In this document: in pieces, positions 1 through 11,087 of the stretch
How the letters are laid out: each line of letters starts with the position of its first letter
Numbering within the stretch: the stretch's first letter is position 1
Assembly (NCBI GenBank): GCA_028583605.1
Contig: CM053334.1
Location: forward strand, 25,501,226 to 25,565,225
DNA: 64,000 nt
Reading direction: 5' to 3'
From: Dastarcus helophoroides
Taxonomy: Eukaryota; Arthropoda; Insecta; Coleoptera; Bothrideridae
Notes under the pieces: generated by a model
Databases searched by the model: none
What the model was told of the DNA's origin: nothing
Seen by the model: only the letters and a program-made list of their open reading frames with translations
Made by a program: the position numbers and the translations under genes

Positions 1-284
1 TCTCTGCAGTTGTAAATTTTGTTATAGACAGAAAACAAAACGAAATAACAGGATTAGGTATGTGGTGATGCAATAATCTAGCACTTCTTAATCTTTGTGT
101 ATCGGCCAACTTTAGCCAAACAATTATCACTTACCTTCAAAAGTAACGTTTTGCACTTCCTTGAAATCGCTTATATTTCATCTTTATAATACATACTTAA
201 ACAAAATAAAGAAAATTGAAGAAGAATTTAAAGGTTTAAACCACTTCCACCCCATGACAATTTTTTTCTTCTTTTTTTTAAAGA

Positions 285-505
285 TCTTTTTCATCTTCTT
301 CTTCTCCATCTATTTCTCCTTCTCCTTCTCCTTCTCCATCTATTTCTCCTTCTCCTTCTCCTTCTCCTTCTCCTTCTCCTTCTCCTTCTCCTTCTCCTTC
401 TCCTTCTCCTTCTCCTTCTCCTTCTGCTTCTCCTTCTCCTTCTCCTTCTTCTTCTCCTTCTACTTCTCCTTCTCCTTCTCTTTTTCCTTCTTCTTCTTCC
501 TCATT
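285..505. repeat. (TTCTCC)n / CTT-rich microsatellite
   Basis: Nearly uninterrupted hexamer TTCTCC repeats with CTTCTT variants. The open frame through it gives only alternating Phe and Ser and is an artefact. The array directly abuts the first copy of the 336-bp tandem repeat, whose units themselves contain short CTTCTT runs, so the microsatellite probably grew out of one of those runs. Confidence 0.95.
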
Positions 506-509
506 CTCT

Positions 510-2185
510 GAGGTAGGTTTCTCTGAAGTAGGTATCTCAATCTGTTCTGGTCTTCAAGCCTCTTGTTCTTCTGATGTCCAGCTTTCTTTCCATCTTTTCA
601 TCAGTCTTCTTTGTGTGTGTTTTTTCCTGTTGGTTTCAGTATCTTCCCTTGTTTGACCATTCTGTTTTCATATATTCTTTCGATGTGATGGTTCCAGTAT
701 TTTTTTTGTCTCTTGTGAATCTATATATGTCCTGTGTATCACTCAATCTCTGTATCTCTTTATTTCTACACCTATCTCTCAGTGTCTTCCCATGCATTGT
801 TCTTAATGTTATGTTTTCATTTTCGTGCTTCTTCTTCTTCTTCATTCTCTGGGGTAGGTTTCGCTGAGGTAGGTATCTCAACCTGTTCTGGTCTTGAAAC
901 CTCTTGTTCTTCTGATGTCCAACATTCTTTCCGTTTTTTCATCGGTCTTTCTTGTGTGTGTTTCTTCTGTTGGTTTCAGTATATTCGCTTATTTGACCAT
1001 TCTATGTTTATCCATTCTTTCGATATGCTGGTTTCAGTCGTTTCTCTTGTCTCTTATGAATCTATATATGTCCAGGATGTCACTCAATCCCTGTATCTCT
1101 TCATTTCTACACATATCTCTCAGTATCTTCCCATGTATCGTTCTTAATGTTTTCATTTTCGTGGTTCTTCTTCTTCTTTATTCTTTGAGGTAGCTTTCGC
1201 TGAAGTAGGTATCTCAACCTGTTCTGCTCTTCAAACCTCTTGTTCTTCTGATGTCCAGCATTATTTCCATCTTTTCGTCGGTCTTCCTTGTGTTTTTCCT
1301 GTTGGTTTCAGTATCTTCGCTTGTTTGACCATTCTATTTTCATCCATTCCTTCGATGTGATGGTTCCAGTATTTTTTTGTCTCTTGTGAGTCTATATATG
1401 TCCTGTATGTCACTCAATCTCTGTAGTATCTCTTTATTTCTACACATATCTCTCAGTATCTTTCAATGTATCGTTCTTAATGTTTTTATTTCCGTAGTTC
1501 TTCTTCCTCTTCTTCATTCCTTGAGGTAGGTTTCTCAGAAGTAGGTATTTCAACCTGTTTTGGTCTTCAAGTTTCTTGTTTTTCTGATGTCCAGCATTCT
1601 TTCCATATTTTCATCGGTCTTCCGTGTGTGTTTTTTTCTGTTGGTTTCAGTATCTTCGCTTGTTTGACCATTCTATTTTCATCCATTCCTTCGATGTGAT
1701 GGTTCCAGTATTTTTTTGTCTCTTGTGAGTCTATATATGTTCTGTATGTCACTCAATCTCTGTCTCTTTATTTCTACACATATCTCTCAGTATCTTTCCA
1801 TGTATCGTTCTTAATGTTTTTATTTCCGCAGTTCTTATTCTTATTCTTAATTTCCTGAGGTAGGTTTCTCTGAAGTAGGTATTTCAACCTGTTCTGGTCT
1901 TCAAGCCTCTTGTTCTTTTGATGTCCAGCATTCTTTCCATATTTTCATCGGTCTTCCTTGTGTGTGTTTTTTCCTGTTGGTTTCAGTATCTCCGCTTGTT
2001 TGACCATTCTGTTTTCATCCATTCTTTCGATGTGCTGGTTCCAGTATTTTCTTTTGTCTCTTGTGATATATGTCCTGTACGTCACTCAATCTTTGTATCT
2101 CTTCATTTCTACACATATCTCTCAGTGTATTCCATGTATCGTTCTTAATATTTTTATTTCCGTGGTTCTTATCATTTGAGATGTT
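510..2185 (-). repeat. five tandem ~336-bp copies of a LINE ORF2 C-terminal segment
   Basis: The landmark GAGGTAGGTTT recurs at about 510, 852, 1187, 1523 and 1857, giving periods of 342, 335, 336 and 334 bp. Each unit read on the minus strand encodes broken versions of the same peptide, including MDENRMVKQAKILKPTEK and HGRPMKIWKEC. That is the basic GRPxxxWK tail typical of the C-terminus of non-LTR retrotransposon reverse transcriptases. Another frame carries a RNEEIQRLSD motif expected slightly upstream in the same tail. All units have frameshifts or stops, so no protein is expected. The array ends in non-repeated DNA at about 2180. Tandem amplification of a LINE internal segment is seen directly; the mechanism, unequal exchange or replication slippage, is inferred. 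Confidence 0.8.
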
Positions 2186-2260
2186 CTTTTTCTGTCTGGT
2201 CTTGCTTCCACCCCATACGTCATTATAGGACGTACCGTAAAGGTGATGATACAATTCCAA

Positions 2261-3555
2261 ATTATCTGGAATAAAAACTTCGCGTCACCATCGCGCTAAT
2301 GTCACGCTTTCATCGATCAGCTCCATACAAATCTTGCCATAGATTTTAAACTAACTTCCCAATGAGCCACAGACTTCAAACTGTAAACATGGTTCCAGAA
2401 AAGTATCTGTGCAAAGTAATATGATTTATTCAGTCTAGTTTCTTTTTGTAGCACCATTCTTTATGCTTAAGAGGAATGGAATTATTGTACTTATGTATAT
2501 CTAAAATACAAATGCAAGTTGGAGTCCATTTATAACGGACAATAATGTACGAAGCTGCAAATTACTACTGACATTTGCCACATTCCGAGCTGATAAAAAG
2601 TCCATTATGAGGCAGTGATATGCGAAATGCGAAATAATAATACAAGAGATCTCATTGTAATCGACCGTGAGATGAAGTAAGGCCCTGAAATAGTTGACAC
2701 ATTATCTGCATGCCTCTATTATAACAAATGAAGAGGAGGCGTGCCTCGACCAAGACAAGTGGAGAACAACGACACTCTGCGAACAACAATAGCTGACAAG
2801 TGTACTGTGTGTATTTTTCGCGGGTCGTGTCAAGGTATCAGATATTATAAGGCGCCTTATAAGGAAGCCTGTGGTGGATAGTGAAAGTGGAAACATTGCT
2901 CCATGGTCATTTTTCATATGCCTCCCGTTATTAGAATCCATCGCCTGAGTAGCCCTGACAATCCCTTGACGTGATTATATTTTCTGCTACTCATCATATT
3001 TTAGTGGTAGAACAGAACAGTCTGATTACAATTAGATATACTCCTTGGTGACGTGTTAACAATCGTATGTTGGGTCCTTTCATCGTTTTTGTCTTCTTTC
3101 AATACTTCCTAGATCCTCATTTCCTATTTTTTTATTCAAGAATCGCACCTTTAATTGTTTAATTAGAGAACATTTAATTGGTTATTTGTCGTATTCAGGA
3201 ATGGCAAACACTTGAAGACTGCTTCCTTCTAACTTGGTGACTTATATGTTAAGCTTCCTATTTTCCTAAAATGGTAAATCCTATAATAGTTCTCGTTTAT
3301 GTAAAATTTCTGAACAAAAATTAATTTCTTTTTTAGTTTCTACGCCTTCTTAGGTTTAATTATCAAATTTTATTTCTGACAGTTTGGGATATCTGGACCT
3401 GCGTTTCCCAAAGTATCACAAAGTGCTACCCCCTTCTGTTATAAAAATGTTTTCGTGGTCTCCTATTTAGTTCAACTCATTTTCTTTCAATTTATAGATT
3501 TTACCCTAATCATTAACATTTACAGTTTTTGTTATTTGTTATTTGAATAAATTGG
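2261..3555. other. no recognised gene; mixed-complexity intronic DNA
   Basis: Sequence of more balanced composition than its surroundings, with no long frame, no splice-bounded coding piece and no transposon end that I recognise. It probably belongs to the long 5' intron of the GAS2-like gene, but the intron start is not in view. Confidence 0.5.
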
Positions 3556-5165
3556 GTATTTATTTTCTAGCTAAGCCTTTAAAATGAAAATTTTAACAGT
3601 TTCAACTTTATTCTCAAATTTTCGACCATAATTTAAAAATTTTAATATTTATAGAAATGTTTAGTTTTTTTGTAGAATATTTCTATTTTTTTTTTCAGAA
3701 TCTCAACTTCACTCCTAAAATAGCGACTTTTTTTAATTCCTGAGATTAAATTTCAAATTCTGACCTATTTCTTGAAGTTATTGAGGTTTTGTCTTAAGAC
3801 TGGAGTTTGTCTTGAAATTTACCCCTTTCTTAATTTTTTTGTGTATTTATTGAATATGTTTATATTTTCTAAAAATTTCGGCGTTAAAATTAAGATTTTC
3901 GGCTGACTTGTAATGTTTCGCATTAGAGCATTCTTTGTTGTGCTTTTTAACCTTTCTTGGTTTCAGGGGACAAGATTTATATTTCAATTTTATACTTTTC
4001 TATTTTTCTAAAGTAGATGCTATTATTCTCCAAAAATTTCATCTTCAAACTTTAATATCGGAAAAAAAATCGGAATATCGAATTTTAATCAAAATTTCGA
4101 CTTTTCTTCAAAATTTCGATCAACATGAAATATTTTAAATTTCGGAGTTTTCAATGTGGAAATTTTATTTAAAATTTTTAAAAAACTATAGTTTCAAGGT
4201 TTTTTTAAAAATTATGCCTTATATGTGAAAAATTTCGCCACTTTCCCCACCTCTTCATTGCTTTTTCTTTGAAATTTCGATTTCCTTACGAAATGTTAAT
4301 TTACCTATCAAAATTTGAAAGACATTTTTCACAAACACTGGTTTTTGTAATTTGGAATTTAATCCCAAAATTTTGATTTTTTTTTCTCGAAATTTAGGTG
4401 ATTAAACTGGTTTTTCTATACTTTTAAATTTTTCTCCAATTAGCGGTATTCTCGAACGTTTTTTCTATTGCAAATGATTGCAACGTTCGAGATTTTTTAG
4501 ACATTTCAATTTTTCTCTTTGTTTTGCTTCACTTGAAAGATTTTTTTGTGAATTTTAACTGAGTTTCAATAAAAAAATTGTTTTGCTAGTCATACCTCGA
4601 ACTTTAAAGTTATTTGATATTAATTTAGCAGCAAGATATTTTTGGAAATACTAAATTAACTCATCAAAATTTGGTTTACTAATCTTTTTAAAAAAATTAC
4701 CTTCCTCGAAATGTCAATATTTTTTTTTAAATTCGAGTTTTTAAATTGCGAATTTTTAAAATTTCGAACGTTTTGTATAATATGAATTCAAGACTTAACA
4801 AAATTTTGATTTTCAAGCTGGCATTTTAATAAAAAGTGTTTTTTAAGTTTGAAGTATAGAGTTAAAAAAAAATCTAAATTTAGAATTTTTGAGTTTAAAT
4901 CTATGAACTTGGAAACAAAAGAGCACAAAGCCAAATTTTGACTTTTATTTAAAAATGTGAATTTCTACTTTTCTTGTTTCTTGAACTTTTGAGTCCACAG
5001 GTAAAATTTGGTGTCGAAATTTCGAGCAGAAACTTTAAAATTTCTAAAAAAATGTTCCTCAGCTTCCATTTAAATATCGGAGTTGCCGAATTGAATCCAA
5101 AATTTCGAGTTTAAAGGGTAAATATTTAGAAGCTTATTTTAAAAAAGGAACTTTTAAAAAGACAA
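3556..5165. repeat. degenerate AT-rich repeat block, T-rich then A-rich
   Basis: Dense diverged copies of words such as AAATTTCGA and TTTTTCTCAAAATTTCG. The top strand is T-rich to about 4800 and A-rich after about 4860, so the two halves are in opposite orientation. Frames here give only low-complexity Phe/Lys/Asn/Ile peptides and are not genes. Confidence 0.7.
3919..3992 (-). mobile_element. one-arm remnant of the palindromic GTCCCCTGAAACC element
   Basis: Contains the arm landmarks CGCATTAGAGCA, TTGTTGTGCTTTTTAA and CTTTCTTGGTTTCAGGGGAC, as in the complete palindrome near 25.1 kb. Only one arm is present, truncated inside the AT-rich block. Confidence 0.75.
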
Positions 5166-5530
5166 AATATTCACTCATCACCTGCCAAAATTTCACAGGT
5201 GGAAACACATCCATTAACGACATCAGCTCTTAACGCATATAGGGCAACTTTAAATACAATCGTGCGTACTATTCATTGCACACATTTTAAGCAGATTTTA
5301 ATGCATATTTTTACCACCTTAGAGGCCGAATTTTGAAAATTTCTCTCTCAGTGCTCGCTTGAGTATTGCGGCGAAAACTTGTGAGAAAATTCATGCTTCT
5401 CGACTTATGGGTTTAGGCTCTGCTTTGTATGTCAGTCACTGCTTAGAAATTTAAGGAGTAGCAGATAATGACTTAAGAGGTTTTAGTATCAAAAGATCAA
5501 AAAGTTTAAAATTTAATTAACAAGCCCTAA
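5166..5530. other. no recognised feature
   Basis: Short stretch of ordinary composition between an AT-rich repeat block and the NARS2-like pseudogene. I see no gene, element end or repeat in it. Confidence 0.4.
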
Positions 5531-5883
5531 GGATGGCCCCAAGAAAACTAAAACACTCCAAGTCCAAAATTCCCAGTAGGAACTCATCGAAATTTTCTTA
5601 AATCATGATACCAATCTAGGTTGGTTTTATCAGATATATTAGATTTAAGTGTAGTGTAGTCATCTTTACGTAATCTTCCACCAGCAATCTTCCCAACAAC
5701 TGCAGCAAGCAGATCCAAAGCCAACGCCTGGTCATTATTATTAGGATCAGATTTCATGTAGAAAGGCTTAATAGCTGTTGGCCAATTTACTACAAAAATT
5801 GGAGTATTATTACAGTATTTAACCAAAAAGAGTTCATGTTTTTTTCCTAAACCTTCAGTGTCATCAAACTTTTCTTTGAATTT
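5531..5883 (-). pseudogene. mitochondrial asparaginyl-tRNA synthetase (NARS2-like) fragment, pseudogene
   Basis: The minus strand reads from FKEKFDDTEG through KKHELFLVKYCNNTPIF, NWPTAIKPFYMK and KIAGGRLRKDDY to WYHDLRKF. This matches the order of the C-terminal class II catalytic region of mitochondrial-type AsnRS, which joins asparagine to tRNA-Asn in the organelle. After RKFR comes an in-frame TGA (complement of 5584-5586). The frame then continues with the expected motif 3 region as VPTGNFGLGV, where the family has GFGxGFER, followed by another stop. The ATP-binding motif 3 arginine is therefore lost. No splice acceptor or donor bounds the piece and it is truncated at both ends, so I favour a decayed retrocopy or captured fragment over a live exon. 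It is antisense to the GAS2-like gene. Confidence 0.72.
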
Positions 5884-6660
5884 TTTTTATCAAACATAGA
5901 AAACATCATAGATATATTTTTACAAAGAATTGTATTTGTTATTAAAAGGTTTTTTTGAGTATCGACTTGAAAATTTAACCTGTTTTATTCGTAATTCCGA
6001 ATTTTTGATAAATTATCGATTTTTATTTAAATCTCTAAGAGTCTGAAATTTTTACTGTGTTCCATATATTTAAACATATTTCTGAATTTTTTTTTAAAGA
6101 AAGTCTTTTGGGAAAATTGATATTGCTGCCAAAGCATTTTAAATTGTCTTTTATTTTATTATTATTTTTTTTAGAAATCACAACTTCATTTCAAAAACTC
6201 GACATTCTGTTTGAAATATTCGAACCTACTGCAGAGCTATTTCGAAATTTCTGGATTTTTCCAAGCATTTAGCTTATTTACCATATGTTTGAGTTTTATT
6301 TTTTTTACGTTGAGAATTATTCGCCATTTTGCTTCTAAATAAAGACCACAATAACCGCTATAATTTATAAATTACATAAAGTCAACTTAACAAAAATTAA
6401 ATATACGAGTAATACGTAATACAATAAAAATTAATATTTTTGTTTTTGTTTCAGGTAAACATATCTCTTTCCAGAAACCGCTTTTTATATTAAGACATAT
6501 GTAAGTAAAAGTATTTTTCTCATTAGAAAGTAATATCTACCCATTAGGGGACTAATGAAGGCGGGGCGACAGGAATGATCCTCCACGGGTCCCACTTTAA
6601 ACTTAAAAGAACTAATAATCTAACTAGAATAATCCAATAAGCAATTTTCCCTTCCAAGAA
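5884..6660. other. AT-rich DNA without a recognised gene
   Basis: Low-complexity AT-rich sequence. The longest frame is a Phe/Leu-rich peptide of 71 codons with no family resemblance. Nothing else supportable. Confidence 0.4.
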
Positions 6661-7480
6661 AATAAAAAAAAGTATCTGGTACCATTTGTTCTTAAAAAAA
6701 TGATTTTTTTCGAAATTACCCCTTCACGAAATTTTGATATATTTCCAAAAAATTGAGTTTCTCTCCAATTTTCGTTTTTAGTCCCGAAATTTTAGCGTCG
6801 ATCTGGATATTTTGACATTTTATTCGAAATTTAAAATCTAATAACAAAATGTTGGTTGCAATTTCTAACTTTGAATTGTCTACCAAAATTTTTTTCTTTT
6901 CCTTCTAAATACGTATAAACTCAAAATGTAGACTTTTTCTTGTAAGCTGAAGTTTTTTTTTACAATATTTCGATTGTAGTAACAAAATGTCGATATTAAT
7001 ATCGTTTGTGGGGACTTTGAATTCGATAATTCACTTTTAAGCTTGAAATTTGGAGATAAATTTGGATATTTTTTCTTTTCGATTTTTTAAATGAATTTTC
7101 AAAACAAAGTAGAAAGATTGATTTTACGATCTGAAAATACAAATTTATAGTCAACATTAAAGTTGACATTAAAGTAAAAAAAACATTAAAAAAAATTAAA
7201 ATCCAGCATAGGAAAAAAAGGGGAAATTCCTGAAAAAGCACGAACTTTTCTTCGTAATGTTAATTTTTTTCTTGAAATTTTTACCTTTTTGAACTTTTTT
7301 TTTGAATTATCTAATATTTTTCCGAAGATGTACATCTTTTATAAAATTTCGAATTTCTTTTTCAAATGCTGATGATGTATTAACCAAAATTTCAATTCAT
7401 TTTTACCCGAAATTTCGAGTCTTAACATTTTTACTTTAGATTTAATTTCAGAAAAATTCAATGTTAAAATTTGGAGACAA
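6661..7480. repeat. degenerate AT-rich repeat block, orientation switching
   Basis: T-rich copies of the CGAAATTT word set to about 7000, A-rich from about 7040 to 7230, then T-rich again to about 7420. Same class as the block at 3.6-5.2 kb. No coding potential. Confidence 0.6.
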
Positions 7481-7520
7481 AAAGAGGAGGAAGAGCTTGG
7501 GATTTCTAAAAAATTGTTGT

Positions 7521-8735
7521 CAATTTCATTTTAACATTTCTTCAACCCAATTTGGAAATATATAAATTTTTAGCACTGAAAATTGACAATATGTGGGATT
7601 GCTAAATAATGCGACAAGTGCGCCTCTACATGCAATCGGGAATCAGGAGGAACCAACCATTGTTTAGATTAGGAGGATGAAAACATCCATTTATATTTTC
7701 GGCCCTGAGAGTCCCGAATGATTCGCTTTTTCCATGAAAATCGCCCCATACCGATAACGAATTGCAGAAAAGAGTCAAACTCGCTAACACTGCGGAACAC
7801 TTTGAAAATAAATGGGTACAAGCGTTTCAAGTGGTAAATACTAGAGAGATATTTTCCGAGGAACATTCCAAATGATGTGAGTTTTGTAATTTGATGGCGG
7901 AAGCAGGTGAAACCGGAAACAGCGACAAATTATTTTTTTTCTTCATAGACCCACAAGCCTAAATATCTAAATAGTTCGAGTATTTCTGTAGAAAATACAC
8001 AGCACTTTTAATAAAATATTATCATTATCAATTTCATTTTAATATTTCTTTGACTAAGTTTGGAAATATTTAAATTTTTAGCACTGAAAATTGACAAACG
8101 TGGGTTGCTAAATAATGCGACAAGAGCGCCTCTACATGCAATCGGGAATCAGGAGGAACCAAACATTGTTTAGATTAGGAGGATGACAACATTCAAATCA
8201 TTTATATTCTCGGCCCCGAGAGTCCCGAATGATTCGCTTTTTCCTTTACAAACGCCCCGCACCGATAACTAATTGCAGAAAAGAGTCAATATTAAGTCGC
8301 TAACACTGCGAAATACTTTGAAAAGAAATGGATACAAGCGTTTCAAGTGGTAAATATTAGAGAGATATTTTCCGACCAACATTTCAAATGATGTGAGTTT
8401 TGTAAATTGATGAGGGAAGCAGGTGAAACCGGAAACAGCTACAAATTATTTTTTTTTTTGTTCATAGACCCATAAGCCTAAATATCTAAATAGTTCGGGG
8501 ATTTCTGTAGAAAATACACAGCACTTTTTCTAAAATATTTTCATTATCAATTTCATTTTAACATTTCTTCTCCTCAGTTTGGAAATATTTAAATTTATAG
8601 CACTGAAAATTGACAATATTTGAAACATAGTCGTATTTCAATAATTCAGAATTTGGCATTTTTTTGCTAAAAATTTAAATATTTCCAAACTGGGTCGAAG
8701 AAATGTTAAAATGAAATTGATTATGATAATATTCC
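7521..8735 (+). repeat. ~510-bp tandem repeat (2 full units plus partial), ends in an inverted copy
   Basis: The landmark CAATTTCATTTTAA starts at 7521, 8029 and 8548, giving periods of 508 and 519 bp. The first two units share long matching stretches such as GCGCCTCTACATGCAATCGG and GCGTTTCAAGTGGTAAATA. The third unit stops after about 70 bp, and the same opening motif then appears inverted at about 8666-8735, making a hairpin. A fourth, inverted copy of the unit lies at 11683-12076, and the opening motif recurs alone near 13.67 kb, so the unit is a dispersed element of unknown type. The open frame at 7669-7866 on the minus strand lies inside it and matches no family I know. Confidence 0.8.
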
Positions 8736-8759
8736 AGACCAAAAAGAGTCTAAAAAGAA

Positions 8760-9390
8760 GAATGATTGCTAAAAAAGCTTTTTTTTAATGTTGAGTGTAT
8801 TTTAAAAATTTCTTATTCTGTAATTGTTTAGCTGGGTGTTTTCCAAGAAATTAAAAAATTTGACTTAAAACCTTTCATATATTTTTTAAATTTGGACTTA
8901 GATCTCAACTTTTAAATTTAGCTGAACATTCCGTTGGAGAAATTTCAAAAATAAAGTGGAACGTTTGACTTTAAAGTAGAAAAAATCAACTTTGTAGCCG
9001 AAATTTATGTAAAGAAACTTAAAATAGTAAAATAAAAGTATACATTCTCAAACAAAAGTGGACATTTTTGAGATGGAGCCTTTCAAAAGCGAATTTTGAA
9101 AAAAAATCGAAATTTTCATTCAAAACTTCTGAGGAAAGTCAAATTTTTGAAAATGAGGGCTACATTTTGAAATAAAATTTGACAAAGTTTAAAAAATTGA
9201 AACTCCTAGAAATCATCGAAATTTAAATGAAAAACTAAAAATGAAAAAAACCTAAATTTGAGAAGAAAAATTCGTAATTTTGGACACAAAGAATTCTGAT
9301 AAAAATGGTCGAAATAAACTGTGATGAAAAATTAAAAATTAATAAAAACATTTTAGGTTATGAATAAAAGTCGAAATATATATCAAACTT
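8760..9390. repeat. degenerate A-rich repeat block
   Basis: A-rich strand with repeated GTCGAAATTTTNAAAAA-like words. No gene. It ends cleanly at the TAA target site of the adjoining MITE. Confidence 0.55.
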
Positions 9391-9395
9391 CCTAA

Positions 9396-9645
9396 CGGTG
9401 CGTTTACACCAGACACTTTGTTCCATGTATTTCTCTCTGACATAAAATATATTTTCTCTCTGACATATTTTCTCTTCTCCCGAGAGAAGCTGCCCGAGAC
9501 CTATCTCTCAGGATAGTTGACACTTATGTCAGAGAGAAAATATATCTTATCAACTTATCTTATCAACTTATCAAGTATCCCGAGGTAGTTGCCATTTATG
9601 TCAGAGAGAAATGTACGGGATAAAGTATCTCATCTAAACGCACCC
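9396..9645. mobile_element. PIF/Harbinger-like MITE, 250 bp, TAA target duplication
   Basis: The left end reads CGGTGCGTTTACACC and the reverse complement of the right end reads GGGTGCGTTTAGATG. The imperfect terminal inverted repeats run for about 50 bp and share TTTCTCTCTGACATAAA. The element is flanked by TAA on both sides (9393-9395 and 9646-9648). A 3-bp TWA duplication with a GGTGCG-type end is characteristic of PIF/Harbinger. There is no coding capacity, so it is non-autonomous. Confidence 0.75.
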
Positions 9646-9684
9646 TAATTAGAGATGCCATATAGAATAATTTTGTGTTTAGAT

Positions 9685-10014
9685 TGTAACGAAATGTAAT
9701 TATAGAATTTAGTACTTAAGGAAATTTTCTAGAAAAATTTTACAAAGGAAAGCGGTCGCGATGATGAAGTAAACGGCAGATAACGTTCCAGAAATTTCGG
9801 CAAACGATAAGTCTTATCTGTTGGAACCTTCTAGAACCCGGAAGGGGATCTATAAATAATGCGGTCCGATGAGCTCTCCCTCAGTTAGTTAGTTCATTGA
9901 ACAATCTAGTTAGAAGTCGATGAATAAGTTAGTGAATTACAATTGTACTTAGTGCTCCGAAATCAGTGGTTACAATTCACCAAGTGTTATCATTCGAATC
10001 GATAACGTGCAACA
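9685..10014 (+). mobile_element. LTR-like element copy 1 (solo LTR candidate)
   Basis: About 330 bp starting TGTAAC and ending GCAACA. It is homologous over its length to the inverted copy at 60713-60998, and similarity stops at both ends apart from a shared ATATT after the 3' end. The order is that of an LTR: promoter-like U3, TCAGTTAGTTAG start region, then the conserved blocks GTGAATTACAATTGT, GTGCTCCGAAAT and CGATAAC. No internal retroelement coding lies beside it and no clear target duplication is visible, so a solo LTR is the best reading. A dispersed promoter-bearing repeat of another class is possible. Confidence 0.6.
9786..9883 (+). promoter_or_regulatory. heat-shock-type promoter: two 3-unit HSEs, TATA box, initiator
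   Basis: TTCCAGAAATTTC at 9786-9798 and GAACCTTCTAGAA at 9824-9836 are both perfect alternating nTTCnnGAAn trimers, the heat-shock factor site. TATAAATA follows at 9851-9858 and TCAGTT, an insect-type initiator, at 9881, 30 bp after the start of the TATA box. The spacing is that of a working RNA polymerase II promoter. Heat inducibility is inferred from the motifs. Confidence 0.65.
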
Positions 10015-11085
10015 ATATTGATTAGGTGTGGTTTTGTAAGATCAAAATCTATAAGTTACAACATCAAACTAAACTAGACAATATATTGAACGTATTATAA
10101 CCCAAGTTATGCATAAAAGAAAACACATTACAAATCGTTAAGTTGTTAACGAACTCGAATGGAAATTCTCGCTTAGTTCTTAAATTATACATTTTAATTA
10201 CTGAAATTGAATTTCTTGATTTATGTCTATCTCTAAATTACTTTCACTGGAATTTTAATATTAAGAATTTCCCATATCCAATGATGAAAAATGCATAGGC
10301 ACTTGTCCGTACCAATTGTTGATGTCAATACATAATTACATAAATTGTAACGCAAACAAACGCCAAGTCATAAATTTAAAATATTTCTTTTTGCATGTCA
10401 CTTTTACTCCACTCAGAAAGGGAAATGGGATCCGCCAACAATTATTATTTCTCTGCATCGACTTTCTTATAAATTTGAAATTTTAACAGCATTATTACTA
10501 ACAGTGTACGTAGTTTTTAGGGTTATCCATTTTCATTTTCAGAGAGATCGGTTTTTTTTTTTAGTCAGCTTACATCGCCCGATATGCCACCCATAAGATC
10601 CTTATTCTCAATATTTTTAATTTATACTTGAAATAGCAAAATTTCTACTGGCCCTGTAATAAGCCATTTATTGTTAATGTCTTCCACTCGAGTATTTTGT
10701 ATTATGCGCATTTATTATCCGCAGAAAATCGTTGTCTCATATTGCATACTTCGCATTATCTCATGTATGATTAAAAGTTTACTTAAACCTTTACAGAGAA
10801 AGTGTGGGCGTCTAGCTGATTATATGTGACGCCCGAGGAGAAGTTTTCAAAGAGATTAAATCGTATTATCTATAAAGGTCTTTAATGAATACATTTCTTG
10901 TAAAAATGCATTAGCTTGAGGATACGTATACGGAACGTTTACTGCGTTTTAAATAGCGTCAACTTCGCGTTACATTGTAAGTTTTTAGCTCATATAATTT
11001 TCTTTTTAAAAGCGATTTATTCCCTGTGGAATAAAATACACTAAATGGCCATGATACGTAAAGCACGAAGTCAGAATTTTCCATC
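10015..11085. other. no recognised gene
   Basis: AT-rich DNA of ordinary complexity after the LTR-like element. No retroviral-type internal region, primer-binding site or coding piece is recognisable. Confidence 0.45.
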
Positions 11086-11087
11086 AC

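Noticed and set aside
161..511. Open frame of Phe-Ser repeats
   Set aside because: It is the translation of the TTCTCC microsatellite and has no other content.
10015..11085. Internal retroelement region after LTR-like copy 1
   Set aside because: No primer-binding site, gag, protease or polymerase motif can be read on either strand.
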